Position numbers and translations under genes: made by a program. Below the pieces are notes generated by a model that had not been told where the DNA came from, did not search any database, and saw nothing but the letters and a program-made list of their open reading frames with translations. A stretch of DNA of 32,610 nucleotides from NCBI GenBank assembly GCA_937965785.1, contig CALCKT010000065.1, positions 1 to 32,610 of the forward strand. The letters run 5' to 3'. The stretch is from an uncultured Propionibacteriaceae bacterium. GTDB taxonomy: Bacteria > Actinomycetota > Actinomycetes > Propionibacteriales > Propionibacteriaceae. Within the stretch, counting starts at the first letter, position 1. The number at the start of each line of letters is the position of its first letter. Below, one piece after another: positions 1 to 7,609 of the stretch.

Positions 1-974
1 ACGGCCCTGGGTGCGAGATCCGCCACGCGCGCCACCACGGCGGCCCCCGCTCCCCTGCGGGGTGGATCGAGGACGACCAGATCGACCCCGGGCGGGAGCC
101 GGCGAAGCGCCTTCGTCAACGACAGCGCCAGGAAACGCCCCCGGGGTACGTTGACGCGGGCATTCGCAGCGGCCTCCCGGTCCAGCTCCACCCCGAAAAC
201 CTCGGCCCCGGCGTGGTCCAGACCCGCGGCGAACAACCCCGAACCGCAGTAGAGGTCGAGCGCCAGATCCCCCGGTCTGGGTCTGAGCCCTTCCATGACG
301 GCGTCGAGCAGGGTTTCGGCCGCCCGGGGATGCACCTGCCAGAAACCGGAGGCCGCCACCTGGAAGGAGAACTTTCCCGCCTTCTCACGGACCCGGGGTG
401 GACCGATCAGGAGTTTTCCATCGGCGAGCACGCTTACCGTGTTCGCCGCGCGAACCACGCTGAGGGATTCCACTCCTTCCGTGAGTTCGTTCAACTGAGC
501 CGGGAACGGGCCGGGCGCAGCGGCGAGACATCCCGCCTCGGGCAGTGGAACCACCTCGTGTGACCGCCGCCCGCGTAGCCCCACGCGACCATCGCTGACC
601 GCGTACCTCATCCGGGTGCGCCAGTTGACCGTAGGCTGGACGGCCTCCACCCGCCCGGTCCAGGTGATCCCCGCCAGTCGGGACAGCTGCTCCGCGACGA
701 CGGCCGTCTTGAGGTCGAGCTGGAGCTCGGGACTGGCGTGCTGCCAGTCGCAGCCACCGCACTGCTCGGCGATCGGGCACGGGGGCTCCACCCGTCCCGG
801 GGAGGCCTTGAGCACCCGGATCACGCGCCCCCGGTCGAACCGGTTGCCCTTCTCGGTGATCTCGACGACCACCCGTTCCCCGGGCAGCCCTCCCGTGACG
901 AAGATCACCTTGCCGTCGAAGCGCCCAACGACCACACCGCCGTGGGCCACCCGTTCGAGTTCGACCTCGATCAT
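1..974 (-). CDS. Class I SAM-dependent RNA methyltransferase, TrmA/RumA type with TRAM domain (3' end outside window)
   Basis: The reading frame starts at ATG 974 and runs off the left edge, so about 324 residues are visible. Residues 1-55 look like a TRAM RNA-binding domain. A C-X5-C-X2-C motif follows (PCPIAEQCGGCDW), with a further Cys in EAGCLAA; this matches the 4Fe-4S ligands of RumA/RlmD-type enzymes. SAM motif I is DLYCGSG and the later DPPRRG matches the substrate/catalytic motif. The catalytic cysteine expected near the C-terminus lies outside the window. Members of the family make 5-methyluridine in tRNA or rRNA; which base is modified here cannot be told. The start overlaps the stop of the upstream permease gene as ATGA, suggesting translational coupling. 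It resembles Rv2689c in sequence type and position. Confidence 0.93.
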   Translation of the reverse strand, partial: MIEVELERVAHGGVVVGRFDGKVIFVTGGLPGERVVVEITEKGNRFDRGRVIRVLKASPGRVEPPCPIAEQCGGCDWQHASPELQLDLKTAVVAEQLSRLAGITWTGRVEAVQPTVNWRTRMRYAVSDGRVGLRGRRSHEVVPLPEAGCLAAAPGPFPAQLNELTEGVESLSVVRAANTVSVLADGKLLIGPPRVREKAGKFSFQVAASGFWQVHPRAAETLLDAVMEGLRPRPGDLALDLYCGSGLFAAGLDHAGAEVFGVELDREAAANARVNVPRGRFLALSLTKALRRLPPGVDLVVLDPPRRGAGAAVVARVADLAPRA

Positions 975-2944
975 CTGGTGCCCTGTCTGGTCTCGCGCCG
1001 CCGTGAACTGCTGAGCTGGTAGGGCACCGAGATCACCATCACCCCACTCATGTAGTGCAACCTGGTGCGGATCAGCAGGGTGGTCTGGTTGTGGAGCAGC
1101 CGCTCCCACCAGTTCCCCACCACGTAGTCAGGAATGTAGACGGCCACCACGTCCCTGGGGTTCTCGGTGCGCATATCGGCCACATAGCGGATGAAGGGCT
1201 GGGTGATCTCCCGGTAGGGGGATGCGATCACGCGCAACGGAATGCCGAAGTCCTCCTTCCGCCACGCCTCCATGAGTTCGCGCGCCTCCTCGTCGTCGAC
1301 GGAGATCGTCACCCCCATCAGGGAGGTGGCACGGCCCGCTTTCGCGTAGGCGATGGCCTTCGCGGTGGGCAGGTTCACCTGCTGCACCAGCACCACCGCC
1401 CGGACCCGGCTCGGCAGGGCCCGGTCGGATCCGGGGCGGAGGGCCAGCTCGTCCTTGACCTGGTCGTAGTGCCTGCGGATCAGGACCATCAGCAGGTACA
1501 TCAATCCCATGGCGACCAGGGCGAGGTAGGCGCCGTGGGTGAACTTGGAGATGAGCACGACCAACAGCACCAAGGCTGTCATTCCCGCGCCGAGGAGGTT
1601 GATCACGCGGGATCGCTGCATGCGCCGCCTTTCGCCCCGGTCCTTCTCGACGCGGAGAGCGCGGTTCCAGTGCAGCACCATCCCGGTCTGTCCAACGGTG
1701 AAGGAGATGAAAACCCCGACCACGTAGAGCTGGATCAGGGCCGTCACGGAGGCGTTGAAACCCCAGATGAGGGCGATGGCCGCCACGGCCAGCAGCACGA
1801 TCCCGTTGGAATAGGCCAACCGGTCGCCGCGGGTGTGGAGCTGCCGGGGCAGATAACCGTCCTTGGCGAGGATCGAGGCCAGGCTCGGGAAACCGTTGAA
1901 CGCGGTGTTCGCGGCCAGGAACAGGATCGACAGGGTGGCGATGATGACCACGTAGAAACCCGGGATGAACCAGTCACCGAAGACCGTACGCGCGAGCTGT
2001 CCCGTCACGGTCACCGCCGCGGTGTGGATGGTCGAGCCGTCCGGGGCCAGGTAGTGGGTTCCGGTCAGTTCGTCGATCAGGTGCACGCGGGTCAGGTTGG
2101 CCAGCAGGACGATCCCGACGAGCATGGTCCCCGCGATCAACCCGAGCAGCCCGAGCACCGAGGCGGCGTTGCGGCTCTTGGGAGGGCGGAAAGACGGCAC
2201 ACCGTTGGCCACGGCCTCCACCCCGGTCAGCGCGGCGCAGCCCGATGAGAAGGCCCGGGTGATGATCGCGACCAGCACCCACCCGAAGGCGTGATCGGCG
2301 CCCTGGGTGCCGATCACGGTCAGGTCGGAGGTCTCGCTCCTCAGCGAATGCCCCAGGACCAGGATCCGGAAGAATCCGATGGCGAGCATCAAAAGCATTG
2401 AGAACATGAAGACGTAGGTGGGCCAGGCCAGCACTCCCCCGGAGTCCCTGACACCCCGCAGGTTCATCAGGGCCAGGACGACGATCACCCCGACCGCGAT
2501 GGGTACCTCGTGGCCGTCTATCCCGGGGAACATCGCCTTCGCGTTGAGCACACCGGCGGAAACCGAGACGGCGACCGTCAACACGTAGTCGACCAGCAGC
2601 GCCGAGGCCACGGTCAGCCCTGCGTGCCTGCCCAGGTTCGATGCGGCGACCTCGTAGTCCCCGCCACCGGTCGGATAGGCACGGACGGTCTGCCGGTAGG
2701 ACATCACCACCACCGCGATCACGACCCCGACCGCGAGCCCGATCTGCCACGAGAACAGGTATCCGGTCATCCCGGCCAGGGACAGGGTGATCAGGATCTC
2801 GTCGGGCGCATAGGCGACCGAACTCAGCGCATCCGAGGCGAACACTGGCAGCGCGAGCCGTTTCGGGAGAAGCGTTTCCCCCAGCTGTGCGCTGGCCAGG
2901 CGGCGGCCGACGAACACACGTTTCAGCGCCTGATAGATGTTCAC
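971..2944 (-). CDS. APC-superfamily permease, KimA-like
   Basis: This 657-residue integral membrane protein begins at GTG 2944. Many hydrophobic segments run to about residue 480, followed by a soluble C-terminal region of about 170 residues. The N-terminal motif FASDALSSVAYAPDEI (residues about 35-50) closely resembles that of Bacillus KimA (YdaO), a high-affinity potassium importer; other APC relatives move amino acids. The gene is divergent from two TrkA-type subunits, so potassium or cation transport is the better guess, but the substrate is inferred. The C-terminal part (VVLVQQVNLPTAKA onward) looks like a nucleotide-binding or universal-stress-like domain, the kind of region where KimA proteins bind regulators. 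Its stop overlaps the methyltransferase start by 4 bp. Upstream, TACCGT lies 8 nt before the GTG and could be a -10 element. Confidence 0.9.
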   Translation of the reverse strand: MNIYQALKRVFVGRRLASAQLGETLLPKRLALPVFASDALSSVAYAPDEILITLSLAGMTGYLFSWQIGLAVGVVIAVVVMSYRQTVRAYPTGGGDYEVAASNLGRHAGLTVASALLVDYVLTVAVSVSAGVLNAKAMFPGIDGHEVPIAVGVIVVLALMNLRGVRDSGGVLAWPTYVFMFSMLLMLAIGFFRILVLGHSLRSETSDLTVIGTQGADHAFGWVLVAIITRAFSSGCAALTGVEAVANGVPSFRPPKSRNAASVLGLLGLIAGTMLVGIVLLANLTRVHLIDELTGTHYLAPDGSTIHTAAVTVTGQLARTVFGDWFIPGFYVVIIATLSILFLAANTAFNGFPSLASILAKDGYLPRQLHTRGDRLAYSNGIVLLAVAAIALIWGFNASVTALIQLYVVGVFISFTVGQTGMVLHWNRALRVEKDRGERRRMQRSRVINLLGAGMTALVLLVVLISKFTHGAYLALVAMGLMYLLMVLIRRHYDQVKDELALRPGSDRALPSRVRAVVLVQQVNLPTAKAIAYAKAGRATSLMGVTISVDDEEARELMEAWRKEDFGIPLRVIASPYREITQPFIRYVADMRTENPRDVVAVYIPDYVVGNWWERLLHNQTTLLIRTRLHYMSGVMVISVPYQLSSSRRRETRQGTR

Positions 2945-3030
2945 GAAGCCCTACGGTAGACCCATGGCAGGGTGATTGCGATACCGTCGGATCTGCGTCC
3001 GGGAGCCGCCGGACCGGGAGGGAGACGCAA

Positions 3031-3702
3031 ATGCACATCGTGATCATGGGTTGTGGTCGCGTCGGTTCCATGCTGGCCCGGGGCCTCGAGAAACGAGGCC
3101 ATTCGGTGGCGGTGATCGATGTCAACGTGGATTCGTTCCGTCGGCTCGGGACCGATTTCCAGGGGACCACGGTCAGCGGGGTGGGTTTCGACCGGGAGGT
3201 GCTGGAGGCCGCCGACATCCGGCACGCCGACGGTTTCGCGGCCGTTTCCAGCGGCGACAATTCCAACATCCTGGCGGCCCGGGTGGTTCGCGAGCAGTAC
3301 GGGGTGGACAACGTGGTGGCCCGCATCTACGACCAGGGCAGGGCAGCCGTCTACGAGAGGCTGGGCATTCCCACCGTGGCCACCGTCCGCTGGACCGTGG
3401 GCCAGGTGATGCGCAGGCTGCTGCCCGAGGGCAGCGAACCCGTGTGGCGGGACCCCTCGGGGACCGTGCGGCTGCTCCAGATCTACGTCCACTCGGCCTG
3501 GGTGGGCAAACGCATCAGGGACCTGTCCGCGGCGGCCCAGGTCCCGATACCGTTCGTCTCCCGCACGGGACGCGGCATCGTTCCGGACTCCCAGACCGTT
3601 TTCCAGGACGGTGACCTGATTTTCGTCGCCTGCGAGGCCGAGAGAACCGACGCCGTCGAGTCCCTGTTCGCCGCTCCCCCGACCCGTTCTCGAAATCTGT
3701 GA
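3031..3702 (+). CDS. ceoB: TrkA-family potassium uptake regulatory subunit (CeoB-like)
   Basis: The product has 223 residues from ATG 3031. A GGGAGGGAG-like ribosome site lies about 8 nt upstream, which decides this start over in-frame upstream codons. The N-terminal RCK/TrkA-N domain shows a Rossmann GCGRVG motif (residues 7-12) and an acidic residue at the end of strand 2 (VIDVN), typical of NAD(H) binding. The C-terminal half (from about residue 140, LLQIYVHSAWVGKRIRDL) matches a TrkA-C domain. Proteins of this type gate Trk/Ktr or related transporters in response to nucleotides. The gene is followed after 9 bp by a second TrkA-type gene and is divergent from the KimA-like permease, as in the Rv2690c-ceoB-ceoC cluster. 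Confidence 0.92.
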   Translation: MHIVIMGCGRVGSMLARGLEKRGHSVAVIDVNVDSFRRLGTDFQGTTVSGVGFDREVLEAADIRHADGFAAVSSGDNSNILAARVVREQYGVDNVVARIYDQGRAAVYERLGIPTVATVRWTVGQVMRRLLPEGSEPVWRDPSGTVRLLQIYVHSAWVGKRIRDLSAAAQVPIPFVSRTGRGIVPDSQTVFQDGDLIFVACEAERTDAVESLFAAPPTRSRNL

Positions 3703-3711
3703 GGAATCGCC

Positions 3712-4374
3712 ATGCGAGTAGCCATCGCCGGAGCCGGCAACGTCGGCCGGTCCATCGCCCGTGAACTGATCAGCAACGGCCACCAGGTGCTCCTGATGGA
3801 GAAGGACCCGATGGCGATCAATCCCGATTCCGTGCCCGGGGCGGAATGGTTCCAGGCGGACGCCTGCGAGCTCCAGACCTTGGAGGAGGCCGAGCTGGAG
3901 AACTGCGACGTGGCGATCGCGGCCAGCGGGGATGACAAGGTGAACCTGGTGCACTCGCTGTTGGCGAAAACGGAGTTCGGGGTGCCCCGCACGGTGGCGC
4001 GCATCAACCATCCGGGCAACGAATGGCTCTTCGACGAGGCCTGGGGGGTGGATGTCGCGGTCTCCACTCCCCGCATCATGTCGGCCCTGGTGGAGGAGGC
4101 CGTCGCGACCGGTGACCTGGTGAGGCTGTTCACCTTCACCAAGTCCTCGACGAACCTCTCCGAGATCCGGTTGCCCCGGCAGAGCCCCTTCGTCGGGCGC
4201 CGGATCCGTGATCTGGAGCTGCCCCGCGAGGTGGTCCTGGTGGCGATCATCCGTGACGGCATCCCGCTGGTTCCCGAACGCGACGGTGCCCTCGAGGCCT
4301 TGGACGAGATGCTTTTCGTGGTCAGTCAGGATGCGGAGGGCGAGCTCAGCTCGATGTTCACCTCCGCCGGCTGA
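3712..4374 (+). CDS. ceoC: TrkA-family potassium uptake regulatory subunit (CeoC-like)
   Basis: The product has 220 residues from ATG 3712. The ribosome site GAGGAAT overlaps the stop of the preceding trkA-type gene. The Rossmann motif GAGNVG is at residues 7-12, with an acidic residue (LLMEKD) at the end of strand 2, then a TrkA-C domain (LSEIRLPRQSPFVGRRIRDLELP). The two neighbouring subunits are only distantly similar, which suggests a heteromeric RCK ring. Its stop is 7 bp from the stop of the convergent OB-fold gene. No Trk membrane channel gene is in the window, so the likely local partner is the divergent KimA-like permease; that pairing is inference. Confidence 0.92.
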   Translation: MRVAIAGAGNVGRSIARELISNGHQVLLMEKDPMAINPDSVPGAEWFQADACELQTLEEAELENCDVAIAASGDDKVNLVHSLLAKTEFGVPRTVARINHPGNEWLFDEAWGVDVAVSTPRIMSALVEEAVATGDLVRLFTFTKSSTNLSEIRLPRQSPFVGRRIRDLELPREVVLVAIIRDGIPLVPERDGALEALDEMLFVVSQDAEGELSSMFTSAG

Positions 4375-4381
4375 CCCGGTG

Positions 4382-4744
4382 TCAACTGACGACCTCGAAT
4401 TCGGGGTTGTACATGACACGCCCGTTGTCGCCGGAGGAGATCCGGCCCTGCACGACGAGGTCACACCCGGGCGTGATGCAGTCCAGGCGGCGGCGCCCGG
4501 TCCAGTTCAGTTCTATGCTGCCCGTGCCGTCGGTCAGCAGCGCCTCCACGCCGCCCATGTCCAGGCTGGTGACCCAGCGGACGGTGCCCCGCACCTTCAC
4601 CCTGGAGCGGTCACAGCACTCGGCCAGGGGGCTGGCACCGCAGTCGCGTGACCGCTCCTTCAGGTCCTCGGCCTCCAGTTCCTCTGCCGGGGAAAGGAAT
4701 CGCCGCAGCCTCCGCATGAAGCCGTGCTGCTGTTCGCCGGTCAT
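4382..4744 (-). CDS. OB-fold nucleic-acid-binding domain protein
   Basis: The 120-residue protein starts at ATG 4744, which overlaps the DUF3710 stop as ATGA; a longer upstream frame is only the shadow of DUF3710. Residues 47-118 form an OB-fold pattern (VKVRGTVRWVTS, then VEALLTDGTGSIELNWTGRR, then DLVVQGRISSGD). This is the kind of small OB protein found at Rv2694c in mycobacteria. There are five cysteines (35, 43, 44, 89, 94), which could hold a metal or disulfide, but no known motif is clear. It is the last gene of the dut-DUF3710-OB operon. The molecular role is unknown. Confidence 0.85.
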   Translation of the reverse strand: MTGEQQHGFMRRLRRFLSPAEELEAEDLKERSRDCGASPLAECCDRSRVKVRGTVRWVTSLDMGGVEALLTDGTGSIELNWTGRRRLDCITPGCDLVVQGRISSGDNGRVMYNPEFEVVS

Positions 4745-5433
4745 TTCTGCTCCAGGTCCGGAATCGTCAGGGGAATGAGGCTGCCCGGCGCGGCCGGGGC
4801 GGTTCCTCTGCGGACCACGAGATTGCCGAAGCACTCGAGAAGCGCGATGCTCGCGTCCTCGTTGTCCGGTTCGAGGGCGGCGCGCCCGAAGACGATTCCG
4901 CGCAACACCCATCCGGGCCCCCCTACCAGCCAGGTACGGGAAATATGGGTTCCGCGCCTGCCCTGGGCGTCGGTGACGGGCTGCTGGCGGCGCAACTCCA
5001 CCCCGAAGGGGCCCTCCAGGAGGGTGACCTCTCCGCCCTCCTTCTCGGTGGCCGCCGCGATCTCCTCGCGGATCTCGGCGAGCATCGAGGTGCGCCTCGG
5101 ACCTGCGAACAGCGCGACCTCCATGGCCGAGGCACCATCCCCCACCAGGAAGGACTGGACCTGCTGCCGGGGTTCGTCCACCTGGAGCTGCAACTGCATC
5201 GCCTCGAACGGGGTGACCACGAGCGCCCCGAGGTCTATCCGCTGGACGTCGTCCTCGTCCAGGTCCACCTCGTCGATGTCGAAGGGGCCCTCGTCGCGGT
5301 CGAACATCTCGTCGATCTCGGCCCACTTCTCCTCGTCGGTCATCTCTTCGACGATCTCCTCGTCGTCATCGGTCTCCTCGACCGTTTCCTCATCGGTGGT
5401 CTCCTCGACCGTTTCCTCATCGGTGGGTTTCAT
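4741..5433 (-). CDS. DUF3710 family protein
   Basis: The protein has 230 residues from ATG 5433, which follows a good ribosome site (AAGGGAG). An alternative GTG at 5454 overlaps the dut stop as GTGA and would add seven residues, so the start is uncertain. The first 55 residues are very acidic (Glu/Asp/Thr) and contain a 9-residue unit, TDEETVEET, repeated twice. The conserved part follows from about residue 60 (DIDEVDLDEDDVQRIDLGALVVTP) to the C-terminus. DUF3710 is widespread next to dut in actinobacteria (Rv2696c position); no activity is known to me. It sits between dut and the OB-fold gene, overlapping the latter by 4 bp, so the three are almost certainly co-transcribed. Confidence 0.88.
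   Translation of the reverse strand: MKPTDEETVEETTDEETVEETDDDEEIVEEMTDEEKWAEIDEMFDRDEGPFDIDEVDLDEDDVQRIDLGALVVTPFEAMQLQLQVDEPRQQVQSFLVGDGASAMEVALFAGPRRTSMLAEIREEIAAATEKEGGEVTLLEGPFGVELRRQQPVTDAQGRRGTHISRTWLVGGPGWVLRGIVFGRAALEPDNEDASIALLECFGNLVVRRGTAPAAPGSLIPLTIPDLEQK
5371..5424. repeat. 27-bp direct tandem repeat, two perfect copies, inside DUF3710
   Basis: Positions 5371-5397 and 5398-5424 are identical. On the minus strand each copy encodes TDEETVEET in the acidic N-terminal tail of the DUF3710 protein. Because the period is a multiple of three, copy-number change would keep the frame. Confidence 0.95.
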
Positions 5434-5450
5434 GCTGCTCCCTTGTGGAT

Positions 5451-5885
5451 TCACTGTTGTCCGGTTGAACCATAACCGCCCCGGCCGCGCTCCGTCTCAT
5501 CGATTTCGGAGACCGGAGTGAACTGGGCGGAAATGAAGGGGACGACCACCAGTTGGGCCACCCGTTCGCCCTCCTGCAGCTCCACGGCGGTCCTCGTATC
5601 GAGGTTGATCAGGCAGATGCGGATCTCGCCGCGGTAACCGGAATCGATGATGCCGGGGCTGTTGACGATCCCGAGGCCACACCTCGCGGCCAACCCGGAT
5701 CTGGGCGTCACCATCCCGACGGTGCCCGCAGGAAGAGCGATGCGCACCCCGGTGCCGACCAGCCTTCGCTCCCCCGGTTGGAGGGTGACGGCCTCGGTGA
5801 TGCGCAGGTCGGCGCCTGCATCCCCCGCCCTGGCATAGGCCGGCAGGTGTTCTGGGGCATCCACGACCACTGGTATCTCAGACAC
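5451..5885 (-). CDS. dut: dUTP diphosphatase (dUTPase), trimeric type
   Basis: The enzyme hydrolyses dUTP to dUMP and diphosphate, keeping uracil out of DNA and supplying thymidylate synthesis. All five trimeric dUTPase motifs are present in 144 residues: AGDAGADLR (about 20-28), PRSGLAA (61-67), GIVNSPGIIDSGYRGEIR (72-89, catalytic Asp81), GERVAQLVV (106-114) and the glycine-rich arm RGRGGYGSTG (133-142). Length is normal. The start is GTG 5885, with no clear ribosome site and a TAGATT hexamer 6 nt upstream, so a leaderless mRNA is likely. It heads the operon with DUF3710 and the OB-fold gene. Confidence 0.97.
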   Translation of the reverse strand: MSEIPVVVDAPEHLPAYARAGDAGADLRITEAVTLQPGERRLVGTGVRIALPAGTVGMVTPRSGLAARCGLGIVNSPGIIDSGYRGEIRICLINLDTRTAVELQEGERVAQLVVVPFISAQFTPVSEIDETERGRGGYGSTGQQ

Positions 5886-5891
5886 CCGGTC

Positions 5892-5897
5892 AATCTA
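5892..5897 (-). promoter_or_regulatory. Candidate leaderless -10 element for dut
   Basis: Reading the minus strand, TAGATT is followed by exactly 6 nt and then the GTG start of dut. This fits the actinobacterial TANNNT -10 with transcription starting at the G of GTG. No convincing -35 box is seen. Confidence 0.5.
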
Positions 5898-5966
5898 GCG
5901 CGGCTGCGGCCCATCCGTGACCCGGGACATAATGGGAAGCCCGAGAAACATCGAAAGGACCTTGCC

Positions 5967-6260
5967 ATGGCCGTTGAGGAAAAGATTCTGTGGAAGATCT
6001 ACGCGGGCGTGCTCGGCGCGGCCACCACTCTTCTGGCCCAGAAAGTCGTGACGAAGGCGTGGGAAGCGGCCACGGGAGACGTCCCCCCGGATCCGAACGA
6101 TCCCGACACCCCGATGATCCAGGCGCTCATCTGGGCCCTGTGCAGTGGGCTCGGCGTGGGCATGGCCCAACTCACCATGAACCGTTACATGCAGCGCCGC
6201 TGGTTCTCGAACACCGGCCGCAGGAGTCCGGGTCGGCTGCGCAACAAGATGGATATGTGA
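5967..6260 (+). CDS. DUF4235 small membrane protein
   Basis: The protein has 97 residues from ATG 5967, preceded by AAAGGAC as ribosome site. Two hydrophobic segments are visible, about residues 8-28 (ILWKIYAGVLGAATTLLAQK) and 50-72 (IQALIWALCSGLGVGMAQL), with a basic C-terminal tail. This fits the DUF4235 family of actinobacterial membrane proteins. Function is unknown. It lies alone on the plus strand between dut and DUF4193; its stop is 6 bp from the convergent DUF4193 stop. A CATAAT sequence at 5928-5933 could be its -10. Confidence 0.85.
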   Translation: MAVEEKILWKIYAGVLGAATTLLAQKVVTKAWEAATGDVPPDPNDPDTPMIQALIWALCSGLGVGMAQLTMNRYMQRRWFSNTGRRSPGRLRNKMDM

Positions 6261-6266
6261 TTCGGG

Positions 6267-6563
6267 TCACACGCAGTCGACGCAGTACTTGAGATCGCCC
6301 TTGGTCTCGGCCAACTGGCTCTGGGATTTGACGAGGAAGCAGGATGCGCAGGTGAACTCGTTCGACTGCCGGGGCAGTACCCGCACCGTGAGTTCCTCGT
6401 GGGACAGGTCGGCTCCCGGCAGTTCGAACGACTCGGCCGCCTCGACCTCGTCCTCGTCGACCTTTCCGGAGTTCTTGTCGTTTCGGCGTGTCTTGAGTTC
6501 CTCGAGCGAATCCTCGCTCATCTCCTCGTCGCTCTTGCGTGGTGCGTCGTAGTCGGTGGCCAT
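6267..6563 (-). CDS. DUF4193 family zinc-binding protein
   Basis: The protein has 98 residues from ATG 6563 with a strong AGGAGGGA ribosome site 8 nt upstream; an in-frame start 27 bp earlier is less likely because family members begin MATDYDAPR. The middle is acidic. The C-terminal end has two CXXC pairs (Cys72/75 and Cys94/97), a likely zinc ribbon. DUF4193 is a highly conserved actinobacterial family (Rv2699c position), usually beside dut and sepH, with no established activity known to me. It is divergent from sepH. Confidence 0.9.
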   Translation of the reverse strand: MATDYDAPRKSDEEMSEDSLEELKTRRNDKNSGKVDEDEVEAAESFELPGADLSHEELTVRVLPRQSNEFTCASCFLVKSQSQLAETKGDLKYCVDCV

Positions 6564-6617
6564 GTCCGTGGTCCCTCCTGGTCTCGCCATCGGTTCGTCC
6601 CGAAATTAATCGGGGCT

Positions 6618-6630
6618 ATGTGTACCACAT
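6618..6630. promoter_or_regulatory. Inverted repeat ATGTG-TAC-CACAT between DUF4193 and sepH
   Basis: A perfect 5-3-5 palindrome lies in the 143-bp divergent promoter region, 54 bp upstream of the DUF4193 start and 76 bp upstream of sepH. It is placed where a dimeric regulator could affect both genes. No regulator is assigned. Confidence 0.3.
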
Positions 6631-6673
6631 CCTGAGCCTGGCGCAAGTCCCGGGTTCCGGTGGTGTCGGCTGG

Positions 6674-6679
6674 TAGGTT
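6674..6679 (+). promoter_or_regulatory. Candidate -10 element of sepH
   Basis: TAGGTT fits TANNNT and would give a leader of about 20 nt containing the AAGGGGAG ribosome site at 6694-6701. The -35 region is not convincing. Confidence 0.35.
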
Positions 6680-6706
6680 GTTCAACCAGACACAAGGGGA
6701 GTTTGC

Positions 6707-7603
6707 ATGGACAGCGCATTGAGCCCGCGGGAGATCCAATCCCGCATCCGTGGAGGGGCCACGCTCACCGAGGTGGCCACGGAAGCCGGTGTGGATCCGG
6801 CACGGATCGAGGGTTTCGCCCTTCCTGTGTTCGCGGAGCGCGAGCACATGACCAGCACCGCCTTGGAATGCGCGGTCAGGCGCCGCGGTGATGGTTCGGG
6901 GCATCGCCGCCTGCAGGAACTCATCTCCACCCGTCTCCAGGCCCGGGGGATCGATTCGGAGGACATCGCCTGGGATTCCTGGCGGGAACCCGACCGCAAG
7001 TGGCGCCTGGTGGGGGTGTTGGAGAGCCACGAACGGCGGGCCGAGTTCATCTTCGATCCCCGCGGCCGCTTCACCATCGCAGACAACCCGGACGCGCGGT
7101 GGATGATCGGCGAGGAACTGCCCGGCGGCAAGGACCCCGACAACGAGAACACCGTGGATTTCGATGACGAGTTCGCGCTGGTGCGCGCAACCGCGCAACC
7201 AACCACTCCCCCTCCTCTCCCGGGCGACGACGTCCCCAGCGGCAACTTCGACGAGGGCCCGGCGACCTCCGAGCTCGACGATCTCTACGACATGCTGAGC
7301 GGCGTGAGTGAGGACTCGGTGCGGATCTACGTGGCCATGGACGACGAGTCCGCTGAGGAGGACACCCCGCAGGAACAGAGCGGGCAGGGGGACTCCGAGG
7401 AGACCGAGGTGATCGACGAGTTCACGGGGATACCGGAAGCCGATGCCGCCGATACCGTCGAGACGTCCCTGATCGGATCGGCCCAGGACCCCTTGGTCGA
7501 GGCCGACACCGAGGACACCGCGCCGCAACCCAGACCACGGCACCGCCGCAGGGCCCGCGTCCCGAGCTGGGACGAGATCCTGTTCGGCGGCCCGTCCCAC
7601 TGA
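6707..7603 (+). CDS. sepH: Septation protein SepH (DUF3071)
   Basis: The protein has 298 residues. The N-terminal part (about 1-130) is the DUF3071 domain with a helix-turn-helix-like region (LSPREIQSRIRGGATLTEVATEAGV, split here as LSPREIQSRIR and ATLTEVATEAGV) and the family phrase PVFAEREHM. A long acidic, low-complexity linker follows (about 140-275), then a basic stretch and the conserved C-terminal motif VPSWDEILFG. In Streptomyces, SepH binds FtsZ and promotes its assembly at division sites. The start ATG 6707 has ribosome site AAGGGGAG 5 nt upstream. The stop is 6 bp from the convergent tdk stop. Confidence 0.93.
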   Translation: MDSALSPREIQSRIRGGATLTEVATEAGVDPARIEGFALPVFAEREHMTSTALECAVRRRGDGSGHRRLQELISTRLQARGIDSEDIAWDSWREPDRKWRLVGVLESHERRAEFIFDPRGRFTIADNPDARWMIGEELPGGKDPDNENTVDFDDEFALVRATAQPTTPPPLPGDDVPSGNFDEGPATSELDDLYDMLSGVSEDSVRIYVAMDDESAEEDTPQEQSGQGDSEETEVIDEFTGIPEADAADTVETSLIGSAQDPLVEADTEDTAPQPRPRHRRRARVPSWDEILFGGPSH

Positions 7604-7609
7604 ACCTCG

